From: VFMC01 sp963791635
GTDB taxonomy: Bacteria > Actinomycetota > Acidimicrobiia > Acidimicrobiales > Ilumatobacteraceae
Reading direction: 5' to 3'
Length of the DNA stretch: 64,000 bases
NCBI GenBank assembly: GCA_963791635.1
Contig: CAWBTC010000017.1
Coordinates: 806,001 to 870,000, forward strand
Position 1 is the stretch's first letter. Every line of letters begins with the position of its first letter. The notes beneath the pieces are model-generated. The model was not told where the DNA came from and ran no database searches. It saw only the letters and a list, made by a program, of their open reading frames with translations. A program made the translations under genes and the position numbers. This document shows, piece by piece, positions 27,965 through 38,175 of the stretch.

Positions 27965-29276
27965 ATGTCGCAGGAGTGGGGTTTCGAGACCCGTCAGATC
28001 CATGTGGGCGGCGAGCCGGACCCGGCCACCGGTGCCCGCGCCGTGCCGATCTACCAGACCACGAGCTTCGAGTTCCGTGATTCGGCCCACGCCCAGAACC
28101 TCTTCGCGCTCGCTGAGATCGGCAACATCTACACCCGCATCATGAACCCCACGCAGGGCGCGCTCGAGGCGCGCCTGTCGAGCTTGGAGGGCGGTGTCAC
28201 CACGGCCGTCGGCCTTCCCGGAGCGCTGGTGGTCGGATCTGGCCAGGCGGCCGAGACGATCGCGATCCTCACCCTTGCCGAAGCCGGCGACCACATCGTC
28301 TCCAGCCCGTCGCTGTACGGGGGGACCTACAACCTGTTCCACTACACGCTGCCCAAGATGGGCATCGAGGTCAGCTTCGTCGACGATCCGCACGATCTCG
28401 AGCAGTGGGCCTCGGCCATCCGGCCGAACACGAAGGCGTTCTACGGCGAGGTGCTCGCGAACCCGAAGAACGACGTGTTCGACATCGAAGGGGTGAGCAA
28501 GATCGCCCATGCGAACGGCATCCCGCTGATCGTCGACAACACCGTCCCGACGCCCTACCTCATCCGCCCGTTCGAGTGGGGCGCCGACATCGTGGTGCAC
28601 AGCCTCACGAAGTTCATCGGCGGACACGGCACATCGATCGGTGGCGCGATCATCGACGGCGGCACCTTCGACTTCGGCGCCAGCGGCAGGTTCCCGAACT
28701 TCACCGAGCCCGACCCCAGTTACCACGGTCTGCCGTTCTGGCCCGCTCTCGGCGCCGGGTTCGTACATCATCAAGGCCCGAGTGCAGATGCTGCGCGACC
28801 TCGGTTCGGCGATCTCGCCGTTCAATGCGTTCATGATCCTCCAAGGCCTCGAGACACTGAGCCTGCGGATGGACCGTCACTGGTCGAATGCCGACAAGGT
28901 GGCTGCGTACCTGTCCGGCCGGCCCGAAGTCGAGGACTTGGCCTATGCCGGTCTGACGAGCAGCCCGTGGCACGAGCGAGCCAAGAAGTACGGCGGCGGC
29001 AAGGGCTATGGCTCGGTCATCGCGTTCAACATCAAGGGTGGCCGCGAGGCCGGCCAGAAGTTCGTCGAAGCACTCGAGCTCCACAGCCACGTGGCCAACA
29101 TCGGTGACGTGCGCAGCCTCGTGATCCACCCGGCCAGCACCACGCACAGCCAGCTCACCGAGGAAGAGCAGATCTCCGCCGGTGTGTTCCCGGGCCTCGT
29201 GCGTCTCAGCGTCGGTCTCGAGTCGATCGAGGACATCCTCGCCGACCTCGAGATCGGCTTCGCCGCCGCTCGGTAA
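27965..29276 (+). CDS. metY: O-acetylhomoserine (thiol)-lyase / sulfhydrylase (one frameshift)
   Basis: About 436 aa restored. A Cys/Met-metabolism PLP enzyme that makes homocysteine (or methionine) from O-acetylhomoserine and sulfide (or methanethiol). The N-terminal GFETRQIHVGGEPDPATGARAVPIYQTTS region is typical of the O-acetylhomoserine branch, and the PLP lysine is in HSLTKFIGGHG. An extra T at about 28760 breaks the frame at LGAGSYIIKARVQ. The C-terminus with NIGDVRSLVIHPASTTHSQL, diagnostic for the family, is intact. GAGAGGGG lies before the ATG. Confidence 0.9.
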
Positions 29277-29455
29277 TCCCGGGTCGGACACGTTCCTGCG
29301 AGCCGGGCCCGGCGCGCGTCCGCGTGACGCCGCCGGGCCCGTGCGCGTCACCACGACGAATCGGGCCGGACGACCCTGGCCGCCGTCGCGAGGGCGTGCC
29401 TACCGTCGAAACGTCACCGCACGTCGGTGTCAACGAGTTCGAGGGGGTCGTCGAG

Positions 29456-32368
29456 ATGCACGCGTGGCGTTCGATCGGGGCGTGGCTCAGCCGGCGCACC
29501 ATGGTGGTGCTGGTGGGCGTGTTGGGAGTGACGGCGATCGCGACGCTCGGTCTCGCTCGACTCGACTTCGCCACCGGCCAGGACAGCTACATCGACCCGG
29601 CCTCGAAGGTGGCCAAGGACAACGAGCGGTATCAAGCGCTGTTCGGCGGCGAGAACATGGTGGTGCTGTTCACCGTGCCCGAGGGGCGCACCGTGGTCGA
29701 CCTGTTCACTCCCGACACGATCGCGCAGCTCGACGAGATCGAGCTCCTCCTCGCCGACAGCCCGACCGTGCAAGCGGTGGTGTCGCCCGTGACGCTGCTG
29801 GCCTGGACCCAGGACCTGATCACCTCCGGCACCGCGAGCGAGATACTGGCCCGCACGATCGAGCGTGAACCCGACGCCGGTGCCCAAGAACGCCGGCGGG
29901 TCGACGCCACCATCACGACGCTGCGCTTGGGTGCGGCAGGCGAGCAGAGCTTCGCCAACCCCGAGTGGGTGAGGTTCCTCGTGTTCGCCAACGACGGCTT
30001 CACGCTCGATGCCGACGGCGCACTGGTGTCGCCACCTCAGGACACGCTGGTGGTGCGCACCGCACTGCGAGCCTTCGTGCCCGACCCGCGCCATGCCGTG
30101 TTCGCCGCAATCCTCGTGGGCAACGCATCGCTCGACGACCTCGCGGCCGGCTCGACCGCAGTGCAGGATGCGTTGGCTGGCCGCGAGTTCGCCAACGCGA
30201 CGGTGACCATCACCGGCACGCCGACGTTCCTGACCGACATCAACGAGTACCTGCAGGGCGGGATGCTCACCCTCGGCGCGATCGCGGTCGCGGTGATGAT
30301 CGTCATCCTGTTGGTCGCGTTCCGGGTGCGCTGGCGCCTGCTGCCGCTCGCCGGCATGGTGATCGGCGTGCTGTGGGGCTTCGGCGCGTTCGGTGCCACC
30401 GGCACGATGCTGTCGCTCGTCACGATCGCTGGTCTGCCGATCCTGATCGGTCTCGGCATCGAATTCGCGATTCAGGTGCAGAACCGGGTGGAGGAGGAGC
30501 GCGCGATGGACCACGACCCGTCGCCGTTCGCGGAGACGATGGCGCACCTGGGCGGTCCCTTGCTCACCGCGACCGTGGCCGCTGTGATCGCGTTCCTCAC
30601 CGTGCGCATCTCGAAGGTGCCGATGGTGCAGGACTTCGGTGTGTTGCTGTCGATCGGCATCGTCGCCCTGCTCGTCGCCGGTGTTGTCGTGCCGAACGCG
30701 ATCCTCGGCGCACGGGAACGTCGGTCGCCGACCACGGTGGCGCCGCGGCTCGGCTGGGTGGAGCGCACGGTCGATCGGCTCGGCAGCCTCCCGCATTGGA
30801 CGGTGTGGCCGCTGGTGGTGATCGCGGTCGCGATCCCGGTTCTCGGTCTGGCGCTCGAGGGTGGGACCAAGATCGAGAGCGATCCGGTGAACTGGGCTGA
30901 CCCTGCGAGTGCCTCGATCGTCAACGCCCGGACCCTGGAACGCGAGACCGGGTTCGCCTCGACGCTCGGCGTGTTCGTCGAGACCGAGAGTGCCCCGAGC
31001 GAAGGTGTGTTCACCGATCAGATGGGCGCCTTCATGTTCGACCTCGTGCTCCGTTCGCTCGATGAGAACCCGGAGCTCGCCGAGGCATCGAGCCTGGCGT
31101 CGACCGTGGGTTGGTTGGCCGAGGTACCCGGCACGACGGTGTTGCCGCCCACCGGGCTCGACATGCTGCAGGCGTATCGTTCGGCGCCAGCATCGTTGCA
31201 GCGCGTGCTCGTCGGCGACGACGGTAACGCCACCCAGGTGCTGTTCCAGGTGGGACCGTCGTCGCTCGAGGAACGTGCTGTCGTGCTCGATCGCGTGAAG
31301 GCAGCGATCTCCGATCCAGGTGAGGGCGCGATCCTGCCGGCTGCCTCATCGGCAACACCGGGCGGTCTCGCCGTCGTGGGCGTCGGGCTGTTGGCGAACA
31401 TCACCGCCAACCGGGCCGAGCTCACCATCGTTGCGCTCGTCCTGGTGGCCGCGTTCTTGATGTTGCTGTACCGCGATGTCGTGCGGGGCCTGCTGACGAT
31501 GGTGCCGGTGTTGCTGGCCGCTGGCGCTTCCGCAGTGCTCGTGCGCACGCTCGGCATCACCCTCAGCCCGCTCACCACCGTGGGCGGTCCGCTCGTTGTG
31601 GCCACATGTGCCGAGTTCTCCGTGCTGCTCGTCGCGCGCTACTCAGAAGAGCGCGGGCGGGGCCTCGACCCGGCAGAGAGCACGCGAGTCGCTGCGGAGC
31701 GCACCGGACGCGCGTTCTTCACCTCGGCGCTGACGACGCTCGGCGGGTTCGCGGTGCTGATGTTCTCCAGCCTGCCGCTGCTGAGTGACTTCGGGATGGT
31801 GGTGACGATCAACATCGCCGTTGCGTTGCTGTCCGCGTTGGTGGTGGTCCCACCGCTGGTGCAGGAAGCCGACCGTCGCGGCCTGCTGATGATGGGGGAG
31901 CGGGCGGCCACGCCGCACCGTTCGCGAGCGACCGCCGGCGTCCTCTTGGGCGTCGCGCTCGCCGTCGCAGGTGCCGTGCTCGTGGCCGGAGCGATCGGCG
32001 ACGAGGAGATCGCAGTCGCAGCACCGCCGATGATGGAGGCGGTGGAGGCACCAGCCACCATCCCGCCGACGACGACGACGCCACCGACCACCACGCTCGC
32101 CCCCGGCAACACGTTGCCGCCGGGGCCGGCGGAGCGGCCGAGCGGTCTCGTGGCCGGTGCGTTCTACGACGCATTGGTCGGCGCCGGCGTCGACCCGGGT
32201 GTCGCCCGGTGCGCTGCCGACGACCTGCTGGCCACGACGAGCGAGCCCGATCTGCTGGCGCTCGGGATCGCCAGCTCACCGCGACCGCCGGAGGTGGAGG
32301 CGCTCCTGCTCGCTGCCGGCCTGAACTGCGGTCTCACCGAGGAGCAGCTGGCTGCCGCTGGCGGCTGA
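29456..32368 (+). CDS. MMPL/RND-family membrane transporter
   Basis: 970 aa. Two repeats, each a TM helix, a large extracytoplasmic loop and five TM helices (about 235-410 and 655-830). Motifs include GLGIEFAIQVQNRVEEER in the first half and GPLVVATCAEFSVLLVARYSEER in the second, as in HpnN/MMPL-type exporters. Probably moves lipids or other hydrophobic molecules. The C-terminus is unusual: a Thr/Pro linker (TIPPTTTTPPTTTLAPG) leads to a small cytosolic or outer domain of about 75 residues with two Cys (VARCAADD, LNCGLTEE). The start at ATG 29456 follows GAGGGGG. Confidence 0.85.
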   Translation: MHAWRSIGAWLSRRTMVVLVGVLGVTAIATLGLARLDFATGQDSYIDPASKVAKDNERYQALFGGENMVVLFTVPEGRTVVDLFTPDTIAQLDEIELLLADSPTVQAVVSPVTLLAWTQDLITSGTASEILARTIEREPDAGAQERRRVDATITTLRLGAAGEQSFANPEWVRFLVFANDGFTLDADGALVSPPQDTLVVRTALRAFVPDPRHAVFAAILVGNASLDDLAAGSTAVQDALAGREFANATVTITGTPTFLTDINEYLQGGMLTLGAIAVAVMIVILLVAFRVRWRLLPLAGMVIGVLWGFGAFGATGTMLSLVTIAGLPILIGLGIEFAIQVQNRVEEERAMDHDPSPFAETMAHLGGPLLTATVAAVIAFLTVRISKVPMVQDFGVLLSIGIVALLVAGVVVPNAILGARERRSPTTVAPRLGWVERTVDRLGSLPHWTVWPLVVIAVAIPVLGLALEGGTKIESDPVNWADPASASIVNARTLERETGFASTLGVFVETESAPSEGVFTDQMGAFMFDLVLRSLDENPELAEASSLASTVGWLAEVPGTTVLPPTGLDMLQAYRSAPASLQRVLVGDDGNATQVLFQVGPSSLEERAVVLDRVKAAISDPGEGAILPAASSATPGGLAVVGVGLLANITANRAELTIVALVLVAAFLMLLYRDVVRGLLTMVPVLLAAGASAVLVRTLGITLSPLTTVGGPLVVATCAEFSVLLVARYSEERGRGLDPAESTRVAAERTGRAFFTSALTTLGGFAVLMFSSLPLLSDFGMVVTINIAVALLSALVVVPPLVQEADRRGLLMMGERAATPHRSRATAGVLLGVALAVAGAVLVAGAIGDEEIAVAAPPMMEAVEAPATIPPTTTTPPTTTLAPGNTLPPGPAERPSGLVAGAFYDALVGAGVDPGVARCAADDLLATTSEPDLLALGIASSPRPPEVEALLLAAGLNCGLTEEQLAAAGG

Positions 32369-32376
32369 CCGACGCA

Positions 32377-33520
32377 TCACTCCACGAGTGCCTCCAACGT
32401 CGGCACGATCTCGATGGGCGTCGGCATCGCGGCGATCTCCGCCGCTACCGATCGTGCGCCGTCGTCGCACGCGCCGGCGAGCAGTTCACGCATCATGATC
32501 GCGAGGTCGTCGGCCGTCCGATCGTTCATCTCTGCCACCTCGCCTGCGTCGGCGCGGGCGAGCGCGTCGGCGTTGTCCCACTGGTCGGCGCCGATCGGCA
32601 CGCACAGCTGCGGGACGCCGGTTGCTGCAGCAGCGAGCAGTGTGCCCGCCCCAGCATGCGACACCACCAGCGCGACGCGTTCGAGCAACAGAGACTGCGG
32701 CACCCACGTCTCCACGCGCACGTTGGCCGGTGTGGTGCCGAGCACGTCGGCGACGGCGGGGTTCCCGATCGTGGCCACCACGTCGGCATCGATCGCAGCG
32801 ATCGCGGTGAGGAGTGAGCGCCAGGGAGCCTGAAGTCCGACCTCCGTGCCGAACGTGACGTAGATGCCAGGCCGCTCGCGGCCGAAGTCGTCGAGCCAGG
32901 CTGGTCGGCCGTCGGCGCCAGTGGGGACTGCCACCGGCCGCATCGGTGTGAGCTTCGCATGATGGGTGCTCATCGACGGCGGGAACGGGTGGAGGTACAG
33001 ATGGTCGAACCAGCCGGCGTCGCTCGGGGGCGCAAGCCCTTCGTCCATCCACAGGGGCGCCACGCTGTCGGCCACGCGTTCGGTGACTTCGGGCGAGACG
33101 ACGTCACTGAACGCGACGGTGACGTGCGGGATGCCGCGGGAGCTGGCGAGTGGTGCCGCGGCCAGCTCGGCCACCTCGTGGATCACGAGATCGGGACGCA
33201 GTTCGTCGAACAGGGGGCGGAGCGCATCGCGCATCACTGGTGCCGAGAGGTTGCCGAACATGACCGGCATCGCCTCACGGCGACGGTCGCGCGGTGCGAG
33301 CTGTGAGAGGTGCCCGGCGAGCGCGGCGAAACGCACGTTGCGCGGTCCCGCGTCCGGCCCAGCCGGTCGGGTCTCGATGCCGAACGCCTCGATGCCACGG
33401 CACGAGCTCGGGCCGGTGGCCCAGACGAGGTCGTGGCCGCGCGCGTAGCAACGCGAGTGCGAGTGGAATCACGGGATGGATGTGGCCAGCGCCTGGCGTG
33501 GAGGTGACGAGGATGCGCAT
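32377..33520 (-). CDS. MGT/UGT-type glycosyltransferase (one frameshift)
   Basis: About 380 aa restored, GT1 family (macrolide or sterol glycosyltransferase-like). The N-terminus MRILVTSTPGAGHIHP is the classic acceptor-domain start, and the C-terminal nucleotide-sugar motif WVPQSLLLERVALVVSHAGAGTLLAAAATGVPQLCVPIGADQWDNA is complete, including the conserved His and the D/Q pair. The frame breaks at about 33446-33456 in a GCGCGCG run. AAAGGAG precedes the ATG. The acceptor is unknown. It is convergent with the MMPL gene (8-bp gap). Confidence 0.82.
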
Positions 33521-33580
33521 CGACGCTCCTTTCCCCGCAAGCATGGCCCACCCTGCTGCAAGGCGCTACCGCGGTCGCTT

Positions 33581-33637
33581 TGTCAGGGCGTGTCAGGGCG
33601 TGTCAGGGCCGCCCTGCTCACCCTGCTCACCCTGCTC
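33581..33637 (-). repeat. 10-bp stop-codon repeat and adjoining 9-bp coding repeat at the PAC2 3' end
   Basis: Units of TGTCAGGGCG at 33581-33610 (three copies) contain the complement of TGA. The gene's own stop is in one of them, and because the unit is 10 bp the three TGAs fall in three different frames. Directly inside the gene, CCCTGCTCA is repeated three times and encodes the EQGEQGEQG tail. Confidence 0.8.
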
Positions 33638-34498
33638 TCGCAGGAAGCGCTCGAAGTCGGCGGCGAGATCGTCTCCGGTCGGCACCGACGCCTCGGCGCG
33701 ACGGTCGTACTCGGCCTCCAGCATCGCGAGGTACAGGCCCGCTTGGCGGTCATCGGTGACGGCCTCGTCGTGCAGGAGCCGCCAGCGGGCGATGTCGTCG
33801 GCGAAGCGAGCGTGGCCTGTCGGCACGTCGAGCACGTGCTCGAGATGCTGCAGCAGAGCCACCGACGACTTCGGGTGGCGAGCGTTGCCGAGGTAGTGCG
33901 GCACGCCGACGCGCAGCGACACAGCGGGGATGCCGGCGCGGTCGAGGCGCTCCTGGAGCACCCCGACGAGGCCGGTGATCCCCTGATAGGTGGGGCGAGA
34001 CAGCCCGAGCGCTCGGACGAGTCCGTCGTTGGTGCTGCTGCCCACCACGAGCGGCGGGCGAGTGTGCGGCACGGCCTCGGCCGCGGCTCCGACCGTCACT
34101 ACGACGCTGCAGTTGAGCCGGCGAGCCACGGTGATGATCGAGTCGGCGAACGTCGCGAACCGCACGTGCGGTTCCACGCCCGACAGCACCAAGAGATCGT
34201 GGGCGCGGCCAGGGTTGCGCATCAGGCGGAACTCGTTGGAGGGCCAGCGGATGTGACGCTCGTCGTCGTCATCGAGGTAGACCTCGGGCCGCTCCTGGGT
34301 GAAGTCGAAGAACGGATCGGGGTCGATCCACGCGACCACGGGGGCGACGCGGTCGTTCAGCACTTCATCGAGCGCGCCCGTTGCGACCTCGGCGACGTCG
34401 AACCAGCCCCGCAGCGCAACCACCATGATCGGCGCGTGCAGCGGGCCGAACGAGTGCATCTCGTCGAAGGCGGTGGTGAGGACCTCGTCGACGTTCAC
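33593..34498 (-). CDS. PAC2-family protein (proteasome assembly chaperone-like)
   Basis: 301 aa. Begins with the PAC2 pattern (PIMVVALRGWFDVAEVATGALDEVL) and contains the family's VVTVGAAAEAVPHTRP and GLVGVLQERLDRAGIPAVSLRVGVPHYL blocks. Actinobacterial members sit near proteasome or other genes but have no proven role. The C-terminus ends in a repeated Glu-Gln-Gly tail coded by a tandem repeat, so its length may vary. GTG start. No proteasome gene is in the window. Confidence 0.82.
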   Translation of the reverse strand: MNVDEVLTTAFDEMHSFGPLHAPIMVVALRGWFDVAEVATGALDEVLNDRVAPVVAWIDPDPFFDFTQERPEVYLDDDDERHIRWPSNEFRLMRNPGRAHDLLVLSGVEPHVRFATFADSIITVARRLNCSVVVTVGAAAEAVPHTRPPLVVGSSTNDGLVRALGLSRPTYQGITGLVGVLQERLDRAGIPAVSLRVGVPHYLGNARHPKSSVALLQHLEHVLDVPTGHARFADDIARWRLLHDEAVTDDRQAGLYLAMLEAEYDRRAEASVPTGDDLAADFERFLREQGEQGEQGGPDTP

Positions 34499-34561
34499 GA
34501 CGTCATCATCTCAGGTGACTCACTCGGGCGGAGCCGGCGCACACCGTGCACTCCGACGTGC

Positions 34562-35692
34562 TCACCGCAGGACGTCGACGACGTAGTCGACACTCTCGGT
34601 GAGCTTGGTCACGTCGGATGAATCGATCGCCGGGAACATGCCGACGCGGAGCTGGTTCCGGCCGAGCTTGCGGTAGCTGTCGGTGTCGACGATGCCGTTC
34701 GCCCGGAGGGCTGCGCAGATCGCGGTGGCGTCGACGCCGTCGATGTCGATCGTGCCAACCACAGCGGAGCGCTTGGCGGGGTCGACGACGAACGGGCTGG
34801 CCCACTCACGCGCGTCCGCCCACCCGTAGAGGACACGTGCCGATTCGGCGCACCGGGCTGCACACCACGAGAGACCGCCATTGCCGAGCATCCACTGGAT
34901 CTGCTCGTTCAGGAGAACGAGCGTGCCGAGCGCCGGCGTGTTGTAGGTCTGGTTGGCGACGCTGTTGTCGAGGGCGATCCTGAGGTCGAGCGATGCCGGC
35001 ACCCAGCGCTTGGCCGCACTGATCGCACGTATGCGATCGAGTGCTCGTGGTGAGCACGCGGCGAGCCAGAGCCCGCCGTCGCTCGCGAAGCACTTCTGGG
35101 GGGCGAAGTAGTACACGTCCACCTGCGCGGGGTCCCACAGCAGGCCGCCGGCCGCTGACGTGGCGTCGACCACCACGAGCGCGTCGCGCCCGGCTGTGGC
35201 CGGCCGCTGCAAGGCCATGGCCACGCCAGTGGATGTCTCGTTGTGGGTGAGCGCGTACACGTCGGCGCCCGACACCCCGTCGAGCGACGGATGGTCGCCC
35301 GGTTCGCCGCGCACCACCATCGGCTCGCCGAGGTGCGGAGCCGCGGCGGCGGCCTCGGCGAACTTCGAGGAGAACTCACCGAACACCGCGTGCGCGCTCA
35401 CCTCATCGATGAGTGAGAACGTGGCGGCATCCCAGAACAGTGTCGATCCGCCGTTGCCGAGGAGGATCTCCCAGCCCTGTGGGAGACCGAACAGGTCGAC
35501 CAGCCCCGAGCGAACGGAGCCCACCAGGTTCTTCACGGGCGCCTGGCGGTGGGAGGTGCCGAGCAGGTTCTGGTTCGCCTTGGCGAGGGCGAGCGCCTGT
35601 TCGGGACGGATCTTCGACGGACCGCAGCCGAATCGACCGTCGACGGGCAGCAGAGCGTGGGGGATCTCGATCGTGTGGGGTTCGATGCTCAC
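34562..35692 (-). CDS. serC: phosphoserine aminotransferase
   Basis: 376 aa, the same length as the mycobacterial enzyme. Class V PLP aminotransferase making phosphoserine from 3-phosphohydroxypyruvate. The N-terminal FGCGPSKIRP (20-29), D176 in VVVDATSAAGG and PLP K200 in YYFAPQKCFASDGG are all visible. GTG start at 35692 chosen because upstream extension enters the divergent aspB promoter. It is divergent from an aspartate aminotransferase gene. Confidence 0.92.
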   Translation of the reverse strand: MSIEPHTIEIPHALLPVDGRFGCGPSKIRPEQALALAKANQNLLGTSHRQAPVKNLVGSVRSGLVDLFGLPQGWEILLGNGGSTLFWDAATFSLIDEVSAHAVFGEFSSKFAEAAAAAPHLGEPMVVRGEPGDHPSLDGVSGADVYALTHNETSTGVAMALQRPATAGRDALVVVDATSAAGGLLWDPAQVDVYYFAPQKCFASDGGLWLAACSPRALDRIRAISAAKRWVPASLDLRIALDNSVANQTYNTPALGTLVLLNEQIQWMLGNGGLSWCAARCAESARVLYGWADAREWASPFVVDPAKRSAVVGTIDIDGVDATAICAALRANGIVDTDSYRKLGRNQLRVGMFPAIDSSDVTKLTESVDYVVDVLR

Positions 35693-35768
35693 CTGTCCAG
35701 TCTGCCCGGCGGCCAGTCGGGGCCAAAGCCTGGGCGAAAGTCCACCACTGCCCATCGGGCCCCGTCGG

Positions 35769-35774
35769 TAGGAT
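35769..35774 (+). promoter_or_regulatory. -10 box of a leaderless promoter for the aspartate aminotransferase
   Basis: TAGGAT ends 8 nt before the GTG at 35783. With no clear Shine-Dalgarno sequence this fits a leaderless or near-leaderless transcript. Confidence 0.45.
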
Positions 35775-35782
35775 CGAGGCCC

Positions 35783-36982
35783 GTGAACCGAACCTCCGCA
35801 CGTCTCGCCGCGATCGCCGAATCCGCCACCCTTGCGGTGGATGCCAAGGCCAAGGCACTGAAGGCCAAGGGCGAGAACGTCATCGGATTCGGTGCGGGCG
35901 AGCCCGACTTCCCGACGCCGGAGAACATCGTCGAGGCCGCCGTCCGGGCGTGTCGCGATCCCAAGCACCACAAGTACTCGCCGGCTGCGGGTCTCCCCGA
36001 GCTGCGCGAGGCCATCGCGGTCAAGACCAGACGCGACAGCGGCTTCGAGTGTCAGAGCAGCCAGGTCCTGGTCACCAATGGCGGCAAGCATGCGGTGTTC
36101 ACCGCCTTCGCCGCCTTGTGCGACCCGGGCGACGAGGTGATCTGCCCGGCCCCCTACTGGACCACCTACCCCGAGGCGATCACTCTCGCCGGTGGTGTGC
36201 CCGTGGTCGTGCAGACCGATGAGACCTCAGGCTTCAAGATCACCATCGACCAGCTCGACGCTGCGCTCACGTCGCGGACCAAGGTGTTGCTGTTCGTGAG
36301 CCCCGACAACCCGAGCGGTGCGATCTACTCGCCCGAGGAGGTCGAAGCGATCGGTCGCTGGGCCGTCGACAGAGGCGTGTGGGTGCTCACCGACGAGATC
36401 TACGAGCACCTCGTGTACGGCGACAACCGTTTTGTGTCGATGCCCACCGTGGTGCCCGAGCTGGCGAACCAGTGCGTGATCGTCAACGGTGTTGCGAAGA
36501 CATATGCGATGACGGGATGGCGCGTCGGCTGGATGATCGGGCCGAGCGACGTGATGAAGGCTGCGATCAACTTCCAGTCGCACTCCACCTCCAACGTCTC
36601 GAACGTGGCGCAGGTGGCGGCGCTCGAGGCCGTCAGCGGCGACCTCAGCGCAGTGGCGATGATGAGGGAGACGTTTTCCCGTCGGGCGGTCACGATGCAC
36701 CGGATGATCAACGACATCCCCGGTGTGTCGGCGATCGTGCCTCAGGGCGCGTTCTACTGCTACCCGAACTTCACGTCGCTGCTCGGCCGCCCGCTGGGTC
36801 CGAACGGCACCTTGAGCGCCACCACCCTCGAGCTCGCTGACGTCATCCTCGACGAGGCCAAGGTCGCCTTCGTGCCGGGTGAAGCCTTCGGCACGCCGGG
36901 CTACGCCAGGTTCTCGTTCGCCATGGCTGATGCCGACATGGAAGAGGGCATCCGCCGCATCGCCGCGTTCGTCGGCACGTGA
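35783..36982 (+). CDS. aspB: aspartate aminotransferase, class I (Ib-type)
   Basis: 399 aa. PLP enzyme interconverting aspartate and oxaloacetate with 2-oxoglutarate/glutamate. N-terminal GAGEPDFPTP (38-47), D204 and Y207 in TDEIYEHLVY, and PLP K239 in NGVAKTYAMTGWRVGW are present. Close to the Thermus/Rhizobium Ib group, which can also use prephenate. GTG start 8 nt after a -10 box. Its stop codon overlaps the start of the next aminotransferase. Confidence 0.9.
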   Translation: MNRTSARLAAIAESATLAVDAKAKALKAKGENVIGFGAGEPDFPTPENIVEAAVRACRDPKHHKYSPAAGLPELREAIAVKTRRDSGFECQSSQVLVTNGGKHAVFTAFAALCDPGDEVICPAPYWTTYPEAITLAGGVPVVVQTDETSGFKITIDQLDAALTSRTKVLLFVSPDNPSGAIYSPEEVEAIGRWAVDRGVWVLTDEIYEHLVYGDNRFVSMPTVVPELANQCVIVNGVAKTYAMTGWRVGWMIGPSDVMKAAINFQSHSTSNVSNVAQVAALEAVSGDLSAVAMMRETFSRRAVTMHRMINDIPGVSAIVPQGAFYCYPNFTSLLGRPLGPNGTLSATTLELADVILDEAKVAFVPGEAFGTPGYARFSFAMADADMEEGIRRIAAFVGT

Positions 36983-38163
36983 TGATCGCGGCGGGTGGCG
37001 ATCCGTTCGGCTTCGATGCCGTCGGCCTCGACTGGCTGCGGGCCAAGAGCGGCGTGAAGTGGCACAAGCAGCCCGGGCTGCTCAATGCCTGGGTGGCCGA
37101 CATGGACTTCCCGACGGCCCCGGTGATCCTCGACGCCTTGGGTTCCCGTCTGGCGCGAGCCGATCTCGGCTATGCGGACTGGGGGTACCCGCGCCCGAAG
37201 TCGCCCGCGTGCCGGGTGTTCGCGGAGCGATCCGCACGTCGGTACCAGTGGCACATCGACCCGGCAGAGGTGCGCGACTTCTGCGACGTGATGCAAGCCG
37301 TGCAGGTGACACTGCACCTCGCGACGTCACCCGGCGACGGGGTGGTGTTGCACACGCCGTGCTACCCGCCGCTGTGGAAGAGCCTTCGCCACATGGGCCG
37401 GCGCCAGATCGATGTGCCGGCCCGTGTCGACGCTGCCGGGGTGCACTTCGACTACGACGAGCTGGAGCGGCGACTCGCCGCCGAACCGGCGAAGGTCCTC
37501 CTGCTGTGTCACCCGCACAACCCCACCGGTCACCGGTTCGCTGTCGACGAGTTGGTGCGGTTGGTGGCGATCGCGGAACGCTTCGATCTCTTGATCATCA
37601 GCGACGAGATCCATGCAGATCTCACCTACGACGCCATGCACGTGCCGATTGCCTCGATCGCCGGTGCGGCCGATCGCACGGTGACGGTGCACTCGGCGTC
37701 GAAGTCGTTCAATCTCGCCGGCATGCGCCACGCGGTGGCCCACATCGGCCCACCGCATCTGCGCCACGCGCTGGTGGAGCTGCCCGATCACTTGCTCGGA
37801 GCGATCAACGTGATGGCTGCCGAGGCGACGGTGGCGGCGTGGGAACACGGCGACGACTGGCTCGATGCAGTGGTGGTCCATCTCGACCGCAACCGCCTGC
37901 TGTTCGCCGACCTCGTCGCCGAACACCTCCCGGCGGTCAAACATCGTCCGCCGGCGGCCACGTACCTCGCATGGCTCGACTGCCGTGGCATGGGCCTGGG
38001 AGACGAACCGGCGAACGCGTTCCGAGACGTCGGCCTCGAGTTGAGCGATGGCAACGACTTCGGTCCTCTCGGTGCCGGCCACGTGCGGGTGAACCTGGCG
38101 ACCAGCAGGGCGATCGTGGAGCAGATCGTCGCGATGATGGCCTCGGTCTCGCTGCCCGCCTGA
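36979..38163 (+). CDS. PatB/MalY-type PLP C-S lyase or aminotransferase
   Basis: 394 aa. Fold-type I PLP protein of the MalY/PatB family (cystathionine beta-lyase activity in characterised members). N-terminal LNAWVADMDFPTAP, middle HPHNPTGHRF and PLP lysine in VHSASKSFNLAGMRHA. The start is GTG 36979 or ATG 36982, overlapping the aspB stop codon, so the pair is an operon. With metY earlier in the window it could serve methionine or cysteine metabolism, which is inference. Confidence 0.82.
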   Translation: MMIAAGGDPFGFDAVGLDWLRAKSGVKWHKQPGLLNAWVADMDFPTAPVILDALGSRLARADLGYADWGYPRPKSPACRVFAERSARRYQWHIDPAEVRDFCDVMQAVQVTLHLATSPGDGVVLHTPCYPPLWKSLRHMGRRQIDVPARVDAAGVHFDYDELERRLAAEPAKVLLLCHPHNPTGHRFAVDELVRLVAIAERFDLLIISDEIHADLTYDAMHVPIASIAGAADRTVTVHSASKSFNLAGMRHAVAHIGPPHLRHALVELPDHLLGAINVMAAEATVAAWEHGDDWLDAVVVHLDRNRLLFADLVAEHLPAVKHRPPAATYLAWLDCRGMGLGDEPANAFRDVGLELSDGNDFGPLGAGHVRVNLATSRAIVEQIVAMMASVSLPA

Positions 38164-38175
38164 TCCTCCAGGTCG

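Noticed and set aside
29277..29455. A terminator after metY
   Set aside because: A GC-rich inverted repeat around GGGCCCGG is visible, but it has no T-run and the 179-bp gap is uniformly GC-rich, so the hairpin may be chance.
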